64,000 bases of DNA from Amaurobius ferox (Eukaryota > Arthropoda > Arachnida > Araneae > Amaurobiidae): assembly GCA_951213105.1 (NCBI GenBank), contig OX578136.1:75013230-75077229 (forward strand), written 5' to 3'. Shown piece by piece: positions 26,801-35,850 of the stretch; positions within the stretch are counted from its first letter, which is position 1, and each line of letters opens with the position of its first letter. The notes beneath the pieces were generated by a model. The model searched no databases. It was not told where the DNA came from and saw only the letters and a list, made by a program, of their open reading frames with translations. A program made the position numbers and the translations under genes.

Positions 26801-28225
26801 TCATTGTTATAGGTATGATTATTCCATAGAATTTGAAAGGTTCTCTACGATTTTAAAATTATAATTAGTTCTAATTATTTATAAAAACTTTCCAAATATA
26901 AAATTTCATATGTGCATTTGTTTATGATTATTGTATCCACACCTCAAAGACATAGATAGATATATATTGTGGTCAAAATGTGTTTAGAGGTTTTAAAATG
27001 TGTAATTCTATCAATCTTAAAGTTGGAGAATTTTTAGAAAACAACACTTTACACCAAGGGGTGTCAACTCTAGTCCAAGTGCCTAATATAGCCTATTTGA
27101 TTATTGTGTCCAATCTATTTAAGGGATTTTTAAAAATATTTCATAACTATGAGATAGTGAATTTGGTTTTAACTCAATTATTTACTTATTCCACTTCCAT
27201 AACACTGTAACTTAATATTTTTCTAACTGACCTTGCTAAGTAATGTTTTCTACCCATCTTAATGTCAAAACAGTTTGTGCCATTGAGGTAAAGGTAAGGA
27301 GTTAAATTCCATACAGAGAAAATGCCAATACCATTTGAGACAATAATTCAAGTGACACTGCAATAAGATAAGTGCCCCTCCATTGTCCGTCCATTGTATG
27401 TATTTCTATGACAAAAAGCTTAAAATATTTATTTGAACTGTCAATTTTGTAGAAATAAATTGGCAGTGCAATGCAAATTAGAACTGAAACAATAAGGAAT
27501 ATTCCTATGTATTCAAAATTATTTTACTTTTTAATTTATTTTTATCTCCTTATATTCTGAATTATGTCCTACAACTGTGAAAAAATATTAATTAATTATA
27601 CTGATATAGATAATCTTAATTTTAAAATAATCAAAAATACATATATACTCAATACTATGCCTCTTTGTTGTGTCGAATGGAAATAAAGGGCACTTTACTA
27701 ACACTAGTGATACCTAGATATAATTCTCAAAGCATTATGGCATTTTAAAGCATTTCATCCATAAGAGTTTTGTCTCCTTCTCTCTAACTCCATGGTTTGC
27801 ACACTCATGAGAAGAAGTAAATAAAAGCATTTGGTCAACTAATTTTATTTTTATCAATTAACAATCAAATTCCAATTTTTTATAATATTTAAACATATTT
27901 GTAAAAATATATCTGATGTGTCTATCACAAGATTTTCCCAACACACTAACAGAATTTTAAAGTTTGTACACACTAAAAATGTATATGTATAGTAGATAGG
28001 GTAAATATGTAGTAACAATGTATTTTTTCATTCATTTTATTTATTTCAGAACCTTTGGTAAATATACGAAAAGCATTATCAAAACTCAAGGTGGAATTAA
28101 GTCAAATGGATGTGAGAATAGGGGTGGCTTCCCATACTCTTCTGCAGGCAAAACTCAAAGAAAAAGGAAACTTGCAAAGGGCAATAAACAACCCTCCAAC
28201 TTTGAACAGTTTTTCAATATTTTAA
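5704..28225 (+). CDS. IFT57: IFT57 (Hippi), intraflagellar transport protein 57, ten coding exons
   Basis: Coding exons: 5704-5861, 8436-8544, 13059-13112, 13210-13328, 18748-18847, 18939-19022, 20514-20636, 21905-22171, 26288-26354, 28050-28225. They sum to 1257 nt, encoding 418 residues; human IFT57 is 429. All junctions keep frame and use GT-AG, except the end of exon 3 (see that entry). Landmarks: FALPTNPGEQF and DFPPSKLKQGWGEQ in the N-terminal CH-like domain, an acidic linker (about residues 150-210), LEVERV-HQLKVT (about 225-240), and a long coiled coil with REKYLNNQLEQL and GGVTERSRTLSQ (about 250-400). In other animals IFT57 belongs to the peripheral IFT-B2 subcomplex with IFT20, IFT38, IFT54, IFT80 and IFT172, which carries cargo along ciliary microtubules. 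It occupies 22.5 kb because its introns are loaded with mobile elements. Expression is likely RFX-controlled through the X-box at 4710. Confidence 0.93.
7080..8180. other. GC-richer island in IFT57 intron 1, possible old LTR-like element
   Basis: Base composition changes sharply against the AT-rich intron (for example 7380-7510 and 7840-8060), and several short ORFs appear on both strands with no recognisable domain. The block contains a CT-rich run at 7845-7862 and ends near TTATTATTGCA. Gene-like codon patterns are missing. An old LTR or another inserted repeat is the best guess, but no terminal repeats or clear target duplication were found. Confidence 0.2.
8436..8544 (+). CDS. IFT57: IFT57 coding exon 2
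   Basis: Codons 53-89, from the HYFALPTNPGEQF segment, which is among the most conserved parts of the family, to FDSPQE. Acceptor TTCTAG at 8435, donor GAG/GTATGT at 8545. It ends in phase 0. Confidence 0.93.
8880..9850. mobile_element. MITE-like element with imperfect terminal inverted repeats
   Basis: CAGCTTGGATATAAAGAATT at about 8899 returns inverted as AATTCTTTATATCCAAGCTG at about 9803, embedded in arms of about 40 bp that also share AAATTTTTGG-like ends. The interior holds tandem copies of a roughly 45-bp unit with TTTGTACTTTAACAAAATTT (about 9150-9295). Small ORFs inside show no domain. It is a non-autonomous DNA element in IFT57 intron 2; superfamily unknown. Confidence 0.55.
9876..11557. 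other. IFT57 intron 2 spacer, nothing recognised
   Basis: AT-rich intron sequence with homopolymer runs, including a C-run at 11485-11496. No exon, RNA gene or clear element was seen. Confidence 0.5.
11558..12860 (+). mobile_element. R1 element, full-length copy A
   Basis: A copy of about 1.3 kb of the window's most abundant family. It begins with the AACACTTT/AAAGTGTT hairpin region (decayed here), followed by a (CTGT)n run and the conserved phrase GTTAGCACGATAACTGCCGT. It ends in a hairpin of the type AATCAATGCTT/AAGCATGATT and TGATCTTTCTTG. It has no coding capacity. Read in reverse, a (GACA)n microsatellite followed by a 3' stem-loop resembles DINE-1-like HINEs, the non-autonomous Helentrons. 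It sits in IFT57 intron 2. Confidence 0.75.
13059..13112 (+). CDS. IFT57: IFT57 coding exon 3, with unusual donor
   Basis: Encodes FDDPNGTIASILEQVRQM (codons 90-107); acceptor TTTGTAG at 13058. Alignment by length to the human protein puts the exon end after ATG 13112, but the next bases are GAAAGT, not GT. A canonical alternative exists: donor at 13117 (AAA/GTATTT) joined to an acceptor ending at 13216 (GTGTAG). It keeps frame and replaces G-V-A-V with E-T-V. Which is used cannot be decided from sequence. Confidence 0.8.
13210..13328 (+). CDS. IFT57: IFT57 coding exon 4
   Basis: Codons 108-146 plus two bases, covering DFPPSKLKQGWGEQ and the helix SRLAEQALVKSAFNWKR. Acceptor CATTTAG at 13209 (alternative at 13216), donor AAAAG/GTATAA at 13329. 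It is separated from exon 3 by an intron of only about 97 bp. Confidence 0.9.
13897..14256 (+). mobile_element. Composite SINE: 5S rRNA head, tRNA-like head, (CAA)n tail
   Basis: The insert (13917-14236) is flanked by a 20-bp target-site duplication with two mismatches (13897-13916 and 14237-14256, both AACTGGTTTCA...CAAAG). It opens with about 68 nt of the 3' half of 5S rRNA, recognised by AGCAGCATCGGG, GTTAGTACTTGGGTGGGTGA and CTGGGAACACC (13920-13985). Next is a tRNA-like stretch with a box A match, TAGCCCAGTGG, at about 13999. The body runs to the CCGGCCGTCC...CGGACGGTCTGGG module (14170-14222) and a CAACAACAACAA tail. It is a retroposon moved by LINE machinery, in IFT57 intron 4. Confidence 0.85.
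14593..14694. repeat. About 100-nt near-perfect hairpin
   Basis: Arms GAACA...AAAGCAGGCATATG and CATATGCCTGCTTT...TGTTC pair over about 40 bp around a 12-nt loop, with small mismatches. The size and bulge pattern would suit either a snap-back MITE or a pre-miRNA-like transcript in intron 4. No flanking target duplication is obvious. Confidence 0.65.
15937..16350 (-). mobile_element. R1 fragment (hairpin end), reversed
   Basis: Begins with AATCAATCATGCGTAAGCATTG and follows the R1 order through AATGTGATACATTC to the TGTAATTGC...ACGGAATTTAG segment, with internal deletions. The remaining half is not contiguous; an R1 head fragment lies at 17605-17980. Confidence 0.6.
16370..17215 (+). mobile_element. 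R2 element, copy in IFT57 intron 4
   Basis: Contains the R2 order of landmarks: TATTGGAATCGTGCCGAA, GACGTCT with TGTGTG repeats, TATCCACTCTAGCTAAAAAC, GCGAAATGGCC, ACCCCATTACTCTAGGAC, and the end AAAGACATGTGCTGCCCACA. Non-coding. The 5' stem-loop seen in other R2 copies is missing here. Confidence 0.7.
17605..17980 (-). mobile_element. R1 fragment (microsatellite end), reversed
   Basis: Matches the R1 terminal 380 bp, from TTAAAAAACTACT through GGGTGATATTATT, the GACAGACAAACAGA run and ACACTTTTCAACT to AAAATGTTAA. Truncated inside the element, not at a natural end. Confidence 0.65.
17985..18072 (+). repeat. Short minisatellite, four ATTAGAGTATACCA units
   Basis: ATTAGAGTATACCA occurs four times with spacers of 3-17 bp, directly after the R1 fragment end. 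It probably grew at the insertion junction. Confidence 0.6.
18440..18510 (+). other. Degenerate hammerhead-ribozyme-like motif
   Basis: CTGATGA (18470-18476) is followed by a GGACA/TGTCC stem and TAAAGTG, where an active hammerhead would have GAAA. The CTGATGA-stem-GAAA layout is typical of ribozymes carried by Penelope-like elements and retrozymes. The lost G12 position suggests an inactive relic. Confidence 0.3.
18748..18847 (+). CDS. IFT57: IFT57 coding exon 5
   Basis: Codons 147-180: PIILPEDDDGNDTIVDG then a glutamate-rich stretch ending EEEMIA. This is the acidic linker between the CH-like domain and the coiled coil, a fast-evolving part of the family. Acceptor TTAAAG at 18747, donor GCT/GTAAGA at 18848. 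Confidence 0.88.
18939..19022 (+). CDS. IFT57: IFT57 coding exon 6
   Basis: Codons 181-208, EAFEEEDSDDEGEIMDLEAL and a short SISKQ end. Acceptor TATATAG at 18938, donor CAG/GTTTAT at 19023. The 91-bp intron before it is the shortest in the gene. Confidence 0.88.
20514..20636 (+). CDS. IFT57: IFT57 coding exon 7
   Basis: Codons 209-249, with AMEWKLEVERVMHQLKVTV, the conserved segment at the start of the coiled-coil half. Acceptor TTTATAG at 20513, donor AGG/GTAAAT at 20637. Confidence 0.92.
21300..21905 (+). repeat. Intronic tandem duplication copying the exon 8 acceptor
   Basis: Two direct copies (from 21300 and 21588) share GGGGACTGGG, CATTTGAAGCAT, ATGACTAACGATTGAGG, TTTATTGGTAGTTTAT and AAAACATTTTTTCCAG. 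The second has about 56 bp more in the middle. Each ends with the acceptor TTTTTTCCAG and the first bases of IFT57 exon 8 (GATTGGAGAAGCC at 21561 and at 21905). The upstream copy then diverges, leaving a decoy acceptor 344 bp before the true one. The duplicated block includes half of a long-TIR MITE related to the one at 24560. Confidence 0.85.
21905..22171 (+). CDS. IFT57: IFT57 coding exon 8 (coiled coil)
   Basis: The largest coding exon, codons 250-338. It reads DWRSHLDQIQQHRKNIEE, then heptad-rich helix, REKYLNNQLEQLILEYRTAQ and GGVTERSRTLSQ. In vertebrate IFT57 this coiled coil mediates IFT-B2 assembly, including IFT20 binding. Acceptor TTTTCCAG at 21904, donor CAG/GTTTGT at 22172. Confidence 0.95.
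22637..22767. repeat. 131-bp inverted-repeat element
   Basis: CACAAAACAGC...GAAGTGCAACCTCAC pairs with GTGAGGTTGCACTTC...GCTGTTTTGTG: arms of about 40 bp with few mismatches and a spacer of about 50 nt. The outer ends are CACAAAACAGC and its complement. A small MITE or foldback element in IFT57 intron 8. Confidence 0.7.
23384..23470 (-). mobile_element. 5'-truncated SINE tail with perfect 15-bp target duplication
   Basis: A 57-bp insert (23399-23455) reads, on the minus strand, from TGGTTACCTTACACC through GTCGGACGGTCTGGGTCT to a CAACAACGACAAC tail. It is bounded by AGATTACTGGTCTGT at 23384-23398 and 23456-23470. Same family as the SINE at 13917. Confidence 0.85.
23640..23720 (-). other. Hammerhead-like / Penelope-like element motif
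   Basis: Minus strand: CTGAGGA, an AGAGG/CTTCT-like stem, then CGAAAC. CUGANGA plus GAAAC is the hammerhead core and is common at ends of Penelope-like elements. The stem pairs poorly. The next 800 bp (to about 24.5 kb) may be decayed element sequence; no ORF remains. Confidence 0.3.
24560..25211. mobile_element. Long-TIR MITE, about 650 bp, TA target
   Basis: Two arms of about 235 bp are near-identical in inverted orientation (shared blocks GTGCTATCGGTGCCCAATGG, TCCTCAACCGTTAGTCACAG and CAATAAATGCATTTCT) around a spacer of about 180 bp. The right end reads CCCTG then TA; the left end is decayed. TA flanks (24558-24559, 25212-25213) suggest a Tc1/mariner-mobilised element. Non-coding, in IFT57 intron 8. 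Confidence 0.8.
26288..26354 (+). CDS. IFT57: IFT57 coding exon 9
   Basis: Codons 339-360 plus one base: ITEELEQVKQEMDERGSNM and TDG, close to the vertebrate segment. Acceptor TCTTTAG at 26287, donor GGAA/GTAAGC at 26355. Confidence 0.94.
26386..26587 (+). mobile_element. Old SINE copy with 11-bp target duplication
   Basis: The insert (26397-26576) aligns with the 14-kb SINE from its GGTCCGTAAG-like segment through GGGGAAGG, CCCATTGGGTT, GATCTAAATTGG and GTTACCTTACACCTTTG to GATGGTCTGAG, with many substitutions. AAGCAATTGTT flanks both sides. It lies only 31 bp after exon 9. Confidence 0.7.
26588..28049. other. IFT57 intron 9, nothing recognised
   Basis: AT-rich intron without a recognisable element; the one ORF (26980-27210) shows no domain. 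Confidence 0.5.
28050..28225 (+). CDS. IFT57: IFT57 coding exon 10 and stop
   Basis: Last 58 codons including TAA at 28223-28225: PLVNIRKALSKLKVEL, then MDVRIGVASHTLLQAKLKEK and a short unconserved tail ending FSIF. The KLKEK segment matches the conserved C-terminal helix. Acceptor ATTTCAG at 28049. It reads in a different frame from the longest ORF here, which is a shadow. Confidence 0.94.
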
Positions 28226-28348
28226 TGTTTTAAAGTGTTTCTGTATGTATTGTTGCTTTTAACAAAAGCTTTCTATTTTTATGCTAGTTATCTGTTTTGT
28301 AAGGTAACTAATTGTAGAATCTAGTCAATGTCTGTAGTTTTAAATTAT

Positions 28349-28354
28349 AATAAA
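28349..28354 (+). promoter_or_regulatory. IFT57: AATAAA polyadenylation signal of IFT57
   Basis: The first AATAAA after the stop codon, 124 bp downstream, followed within 25 bp by a T-rich GTGTTATTTT stretch. It gives a 3' UTR of about 150 bp. Confidence 0.6.
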
Positions 28355-28379
28355 CTTTATTCAGTGTTATTTTAAATTT

Positions 28380-31050
28380 ATTTTTCGCAGGAAAACTTTT
28401 TTAATTGTGCATTAAAAATACATCATTTTAGTTGATTTTTTTTTTTTTATATAATTTTAGTCACAGCAGAATGTGAAGTTTTTTACTCAGAAATTTCAAT
28501 CCATATGCAGAGTTGCTAGACTGTGAGAAGGAAAAAATAAGGCTCATTTTGCTATTAGGAACAAACATATTTGTGAATAATAGTTGTTAAACTTATAGAA
28601 TTGGGTTTTATGCCTATTTCAGCATGTATAAGATTTGCATTTTACATTAAATAGTTAGTCTAAATAAATAAAAAGTTTGTGTCTAAATTTGTACATTCAA
28701 TTCAGGAAAATAGAGAAACTCACCAAATCCTTAAAACATGCTCATGCATATAGTCTTATATGGTTTAGAAGACATGTAAAAGCTTAAATTTGTCCTTTAG
28801 TGCTTCAGTTAGATTGGTGAACTGGTTTTGATCTGTTTATAACTCATCAATACAAAATTACTATTGACTGCAATGACAGCAAAATAACTTGCAGCACAGC
28901 TAAAACAGTCTACCAGTGCTAGTTGCTTTCCTGGGAGCATGATTTAATTCTCAAAAATTGCTTAATAATAAGCAGTTGATCATCTGTTTGGCTTATAGAC
29001 ATTAAAACTGTAAGTTCTGGTCAAAATAAAATTGCTCAAAATGGTAAAGTAAAACTACCACACAATTAAACTCAAAACTACTTTTTGATGACAATTTTAT
29101 AAAAGTTAATGTGAATTAATTTCTTGATATTATTATGCACAATTTTGATTGAAGATGCTGATCTACTAACGGTTCTATAAATAAAATGTGTATTAATGAC
29201 CAATGAAAGTATTGCAAAAAGTTTTATTTTTCAAGATAATACACAAAATTTTCAGGCAGAACAGTATTTTTAAATGTGCACATACATAATAAAAGATTTA
29301 GATGCAGAATCAACTTAAGCTTCAGTTGCTTTTATAGCACTTGCACAAATGCTGATCCAAAATATAAAGACAGAAGATGACTACTTTGAAAAATGTGTTA
29401 TTATCACATAGTAACATAATTTTTTATTAGCTCACAGAGAAAATTCTATTGAGTGAAATACTCGAATTTTCTGAAATAAAGTTTTGTAATCTCTTGGCAA
29501 AATATTAGCTACAGAATCCAAGTAGATTTTCTAAAAAATTCTAAAGGTGTAGAAATTTTTTATTTATTTCACTAATTTTATAATAAAAGTCCAAATCTAT
29601 ATAAGAATTGTCTGATGTGCCAAAACTTCCACAAGACTCCCCCCCCTTCCCTTCGGTAACATAGAAGACTGCATTTCTACACATTTATAGTATCAACTGT
29701 GAAACAGAACCTCATGAAGCTAGATTTTGACTTTTTCAAAAGGACAGAGAAAATGGCAGAGAGGTTCAAAATGCTTTTCTATACACTCCAGAAACCCCCT
29801 CCTAGTGAAAACCCCCCCACCACCACCACCACCACACACACACACTCCTTACAAAAGATCCCAGATGACCTAGAAGGCTAAAACATTACACATTTATAGT
29901 ATCAATCACAGGATAGAACTTACATGAGTTATTTTTGATTAGTACCTTTTTTTTTGTACGCTAAGCACCATACATTGCCCAACAACTCTGACAAACATTC
30001 TGGAAAAACACAATGTTCTTCATTGATAAAAAAATGCTTAACAATCATCTGACATATGCAGCAGCAGATGATATTTCTGATGTATTTTTGAGGGTATATT
30101 AATATCACCTAATCGAAAAAAATTATACTATTTCTATTTCTCGGTACATCATATGATTTTGAATTTTGATGTTCATGACTTTTAGATCACCCCGTAGTAT
30201 ATGAAAACTATATTTCAGAAAATTTGGTGATTTTACTTCAGGTGGTTTTACTTGTCATTTTGAATACTTCTGTATGTAGCCTGCTGTATAATAATATACT
30301 GCGATTCAAACCAATCCAATAATGATTTTACTGAAAAAACGATGTCTCTCAGTTTTTATATTTCGTTATTTTTTTTTTCTTATTAAACTTTTAAATTCAC
30401 AAACAGCTGCTAGTATTTGAGGCATATGTTTCATTATTAAACATTACAGACTTTGATCATTTATTTCAATACACTTACATTTTCTTTTAATATCAAGTTA
30501 CTTCTGAAAACCATTGTGTTATGTTTTACAATTATGTCACTTTTATATATTACTAATAATAGAAATGAGAGTACCTTGCAATGTATAAATTATTTTAAAT
30601 AAAAATAAATAGGTTGGAATAGTGTTATACAATTCATACCATTTAAATCACTAGTGAATGGAGATATTTAAAGATAATGAACATGAAATTGAGGCTTGTA
30701 AGTCAGGTACAATCATATTAAATATGCTGTGTCTCTATAGCATGTAAAGTGAATACAGCATAGTTGGTTAGTTTTAAAAAGTTTCCAAGAAAAGATCTCT
30801 CCTTGGCAGCATGGTCATATTTGGCCCTCACCTATTCAAATTATATATTTCTCTTATATAAATTAACTAGTTTATACGAAAAATATGTAGTTGGTGCATT
30901 AAAACAATTTTTGTGACCATAGCCATGGTGTAATTTATACAAACTCTTAATCTTGTATTGCTTTATATGAACTCTGATTTACTATTCAATTCTTTAATTT
31001 ATTTTCAAAAATACATTGTTACTTAATAAATCATACCACCATAATAAAAT
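28380..31050. other. Intergenic, no gene seen
   Basis: AT-rich sequence downstream of IFT57 with a C-run (29640-29646) and a CCA/CA-rich microsatellite (29813-29845). Open frames here are short and low-complexity. No RNA gene recognised. Confidence 0.5.
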
Positions 31051-31054
31051 GGCA

Positions 31055-31868
31055 TATATTTTGTATCGCTGTATTAAACCTCTTCTGTATTACTTCATGC
31101 TAAAAGATTAAATGCTGTTTATTTTAGGATTTGTAGCGTAATACAAAACATACCAATGTCGCATAATATGCAAGTGAAATAATTTAGCCTATTAGCATGA
31201 TTGTTGGCATCGAGTATGAGTGGTGGGGTTGGAGTATAATGCAACACACATTTTATATATATTTTGTATCGCTATATTAAACCTCTTCTGTATTACTTCA
31301 TGCTAAAAGATTAAATGCTGTTTATTTTAGGATTTGTAGCATAATACAAAACATACCAATGCCGCATAATATGCAAGTGAAATAATTTAGCCTATTAGCA
31401 TGATTGTTGGCATCGAGTATGAGTGGTGGGGTTGGAGTATAATGCAACACACATTTTATATATATTTTGTATCGCTATATTAAACCTCTTCTGTATTACT
31501 TCATGCTAAAAGATTAAATGCTGTTTATTTTTGGATTTATAGCATAATACAAAACATACCAATGTCGCATAATATGCAAGTGAAATAATTTAGCCTATTA
31601 GCATGATTGTTGGCATCGAGTATGAGTGGTGGGGTTGGAGTATAATGCAACACACATTTTATATATATTTTGTATCGCTATATTAAACCTCTTCTGTATT
31701 ACTTCATGCTAAAAGATTAAATGCTGTTTATTTTAGGATTTGTAGCATAATACAAAACATACCAATGTCGTATAATATGCAAGTGAAATAATTTAGCCTA
31801 TTAGCATGATTGTTGGCATCGAGTATGAGTGGTGGGGTTGGAGTATAATACAACACACATTTTATATA
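31055..31868 (+). repeat. Tandem repeat, 4 copies of 203 bp
   Basis: TTGTATCGCT recurs at 31061, 31264, 31467 and 31670, exactly 203 bp apart. The units (from TGTATCGCTATATTAAACC to GAGTGGTGGGGTTGGAGTAT) differ by only a few substitutions. Non-coding. The low divergence points to recent amplification. Confidence 0.92.
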
Positions 31869-32229
31869 TTTGAAATATTAATTCCATGCTGAAGATTTTT
31901 GACTAAAACAGTGCCGGCAGCTAATAGAAATTGAACAATATTGCTTAAAACTAAGGGAATTCACTAATTTCATATTACGATGAAATTCAAAATTTGTTAG
32001 AATAAATATAAAATTTTGAGCATCGTATAAAATTTCATATGTAGTATAATAAAACAAAAGTGCAGATATATAAGCAACCCTTTGAGCAGTAAAGCTGTAT
32101 ATACATGTCATCATGAATGTGTTTTATTTTTTTAAACAGTAGGTTAAAAATACCCACTCGCAGAATGATTTTTTCTTACTGCACACTAGGATATTCACTA
32201 GAGAAAGAAATATCTGAACATTCCTTTTA

Positions 32230-32790
32230 ATAGAAATGGAACATCCCAGCAATGAATATATACTTGCATTCCTCAAAAGTTAAACTTCCACCGTTCAAAT
32301 GCTATGCACATGATACAATCTATATATTGAGGACCACACTGAACTTTGATTTCCAGCATGGTGTTATAAGCTGTCACATTATCAACCTTTCAGTGTTGAA
32401 GACCCAGACCGTCCGACTCGTCCAGAGGACTAAGAGCAACTATTTGGACGGCCGGGAGACAACCTTTCAGTGTGTGATTGTTCAAATTTGGGATATGAAA
32501 GTGCATAAATTCAAGTTGCCTACTAAAAGCTCTGATCTTAATTCAATAGATTGTCTTTGGAATAGAATGTTTGGTGCTGGCCAAAATGAAAAGTGTAAGT
32601 TTTGACTTACCTTGACCTATTTTGAATGAGAAGTGAAATAATATATCGACAACTTATTATCAGAAAATAAGCTAAAAATGGTGCAAGATGTAATTTTAGC
32701 CAAAGATGACCCAGCATCTCATTGATCTTGCAATAAATGCCTTATTTAAAAACTAGTGCTTGGATACTTTTCCACAAAGAGTATATTATA
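32230..32790 (+). pseudogene. Tc1/mariner transposase remnant
   Basis: LPTKSSDLNSIDCLWNRM (about 32516-32569) matches the Tc1-like catalytic motif around S-P-D-L-N-P-I-E-x-L-W, with decay at key positions (the expected glutamate is aspartate). Downstream, an ORF tail ends in KDDPASH before a stop, and a GGATACTTTTCCACAAAG end resembles a Tc1 terminus. Upstream sequence is too decayed to trace. It is interrupted by the 60-bp module at 32397. Confidence 0.6.
32383..32473 (-). mobile_element. Solo 60-bp module with 14-bp target duplication
   Basis: A 63-bp insert (32397-32459) carries GAAGACCCAGACCGTCCGAC at one end and GGACGGCCGGG at the other. CAACCTTTCAGTGT is duplicated perfectly at 32383-32396 and 32460-32473. 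No SINE head and no A-rich or CAA tail is present. Confidence 0.88.
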
Positions 32791-32792
32791 TA

Positions 32793-33756
32793 CAGGATGT
32801 CCCAAAAAGATTGAAACATGCTTTAATTCTTTACCTGTTGGAGATAAGTGGGCAATGTAAATTGCAAAAATGTTGAAAGTAAGGTAGGAAATAAGATTAC
32901 GTTAATGAAATAGTCCTCCCTTTAATTTTCAAAAAATTACACTTTTTTAATTTTTATACGACCCCTTTAGTTGGTCAATCAGATTTTTTTTTTTTTAATG
33001 CAACAAGATCATTAAAAACAACCGCATATTTGTATCTTTAAATCAACTGAATTATGAAAAAGGAAAAATATGACTTATGCCACTTTTCCGTACCATGTGA
33101 AAGGCTGTTTCATTAGTGAAAATAGAGATCATAAACAAATTGAGGATGAAAATTGTTTAGAAAATCAAAAATACGTTAATATGTGTCAAAATTTTTTATC
33201 ACAAATGCATCTAAATAAAGTATTACACAGACAGAAATCATTCTGTCTGTATTCCACAGACAGAAATCATCCCGGCCGTCCAAATAGGTGCTCTTAGTCC
33301 CCTGGACGAGTCGGACGGTCTGGGTCTTCTACAGACAGAAATCATAAAAAAACAGTGGCATTCACTACGTCTCTTATGTCTCCTATATATTACCATCCAG
33401 TTTTATCTTTTTTGTGATGTCACAAATTTACATTTCTAATTTGACATATGGTCCCCCCATTCACATTGTTCAATTTTCAATTAAATATAACTCGCTCAAT
33501 TTTAAAGATATAGATATGCGGTTTTCTTTAATGATCTTGTTGCATTAAAAATAAAAATTTTCTGATTGACCCAATTTGTCTAAGGGGGTCGTATAAAAAT
33601 TTAAAAAATGTAACTTTTTGAAAATTAATGGGAGGACTATTTCATTAACGTAGTCTTATTTCCTACCTTACTTTCAACGTTTTTGCAATTTACATTGCCC
33701 ACTTATCTCCAACAGGTAAGGAATTAAAGCAATTTCAATCTTTTTGGGACACCCTG
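32793..33756. mobile_element. Long-TIR MITE, about 960 bp, TA target
   Basis: Ends are CAGGATGTCCCAAAAAG and CTTTTTGGGACACCCTG next to TA. Inverted arms of about 270 bp are strongly alike (GGAGATAAGTGGGCAATGTA, GAAAGTAAGGTAGGAAATAA, ATGCAACAAGATCATTAAA). The spacer holds a 75-codon ORF without a domain and the solo module at 33271. Tc1/mariner-type ends are inferred from the CAGGGTGTCCC terminus and the TA site. Confidence 0.85.
33256..33345 (+). mobile_element. Solo 60-bp module with perfect 15-bp target duplication
   Basis: Exactly 60 bp (33271-33330) lie between two copies of ACAGACAGAAATCAT. The insert starts CCCGGCCGTCC and ends GGACGGTCTGGGTCTTCT, so its ends form an inverted repeat. 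It is nested in the spacer of a MITE. Confidence 0.9.
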
Positions 33757-33759
33757 TAT

Positions 33760-35187
33760 AAATAAATTGTTAAAAAAATTGCATCACCTTGAAAAATTTA
33801 GTATTTTCAAAATAAATGTTTAATATAATGTAACAACCTGAATGTTGCATCTTATTGTTAGTGCATTGACCTTTTTATGAAAATTTCAAGTGACCATCAC
33901 CCTCAGCTATTATTATGTGGCAATAGGCATTACTCCATGTCATCTCGAAAATTAAACGACTTTTTTTAAATTATGAAAACTTATTATTATTAAATATGTA
34001 ATCAAGAAACGAATGTCTCTTATTAAATATTTAATAAAATGTCACATATTTCTCATTACTTCAGAATATTTCACACACAGACATTCCTAAATACATCATG
34101 TCCGTGCGTACCCTCCTTTTCAATGTATCGTTTCATCAATATTAAACAGTTGAAATATTTCTTTAAATTTGCTGCCCTTTTTTTCCATCAGTCATGAAAA
34201 TATGTGGATGATGAAATTTTTTTTCAACAGCACTGCTTAAAAAAATTGCATCAAAAGTTGCATAAAAATATTACCATTCTTCTATTCTTAAAGCAGTATT
34301 GACATATATAGGATATATTTAGCTAAAAAATTCACCCTGTTTGAAGGTGTGTAGCATAGTCAGGGCTGTGGGGTGTGTCTTGGGTTGGTTAACTGTGGCC
34401 ATGCTATATTTAAATGTCAGTAAATTTGGAAAAATTGTACGCTCTCACTGAAAAATTATATACAAAGCAGTAAATTTATCTGTGTAGATTGAGAAATTTT
34501 ATCGAAAACTAAGAAAGTTTCAAGCTGAAAAAATTTGAGTAAGTTCTGTAGGGTAAAGAAATGCATGAAATTTCATTTTATATTTTGTTAATTATCTCTC
34601 TCCACACCATTTAAATAAAACTAATTATTACTTACTTTATAAATTAAGCCCCCCCTAAAAAAAGAATAACTGTAAAAGTATGTTCTGGCAAGTTTGCAAA
34701 AGCTTAAAATTTTTCACACTTTGAATTTACTCATTTTGTATTTAGTAGTAATTACAATCAGTATTTAAAGTATTTCAAGTGATGAAATTGGGAGTCCTAA
34801 AGAACAAGTTTATAGCTGCAGTGTTTATATTTTGATCTTAATTTTATTTTCCCCTGCCATTTGATGGCTATGCAGCTGGTATACTGATGCATTTACCACC
34901 AATGTATTTTAGCAGTTACTTACTTCTAAAACCTTTTAAGAATTTTTTCCATATGCTTTTGAGATTGGATAACTTATAGAGCAAAAGGTTTATATCAATG
35001 TTTATTGTCAAGATACGTGAAAGTTTTTGAAAGGTAATGTTTATAACTCTGAATTCTTTAAACTAATTCCAAACACTATGCGTCAAGGGTCGATCCAGGT
35101 AAAAATAACTTTAGCAGCAATAACGTAATTGCCGATTCCGGTAGTCCAGCTCGCCCTTTAGCAGCTTTTTTAACAGTTCGTTCCTTT
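33760..35187. other. Intergenic, nothing recognised
   Basis: AT-rich sequence. CAGGGCTGTGGGGT near 34360 recalls hAT termini, but no partner end was found. No gene. Confidence 0.4.
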
Positions 35188-35642
35188 TTAACACTTTACA
35201 ACTTAGTTGAAAAGTGTTTAGGACTGTTCGTTCTGTCTGTCTGTCTGTCCGTTAGCACGATAACTGCCGTAAAAATGACTTTATCAAAATGAAATTTTAG
35301 TATGTTGTTCAGACGGTCTATGGGACCTATGGAAATGAAATGAATAATATCACCCAATTAGTTTTGGACTGAACGCGGGGTGAAAAAATGAATATATTGA
35401 ATCCTATGAGACTTAATTTTCAAACATTTTTAAAGCGAATTTAAAATTCACAAATTGCTTCGAAAGTTTTAGGAAATATTCAAATTATCCCATAAAAAAT
35501 ATGAAAAACATTTCAGCAAAATATATTTGGTAGTTTTTTAAATAAAAATTAAAATAATAATTGCACCCATATTATATGAAGAGATCACGTGTCCCACTTC
35601 AAAATAAAATATGACATCCATCTTGTGTTAAAATCGTGATTT
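35188..35642 (+). mobile_element. R1 fragment
   Basis: R1 from its TTAACACTTTACAAC start through the CTGT run to AAAATCGTGATTTT, then broken off by the start of another R1 copy. Confidence 0.75.
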
Positions 35643-35850
35643 TTAACACTTTACAATAAAGTTGAAAAGTGTTTATGACTTTGTTCATTCTGTCTGTCTG
35701 TCTGTCCGTTAGCACGATAACTGCCGTAAAAATGACTTAATCAAAATGAAATTTTAGTATGTTGTTCAGACGGTCTGTAGGACCTATGGGAATATAAATG
35801 AATAATATCACCCAATTAGTTTTGGATTGAACCCGGGTTGAAAAAATGAA
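35643..35850 (+). mobile_element. R1 fragment, 208 bp, cut by a SINE tail
   Basis: A second R1 start (TTAACACTTTACAAT), running to GGGTTGAAAAAATGAA, where it abuts a SINE tail. The two R1 starts lie in direct tandem, 455 bp apart. Confidence 0.75.
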
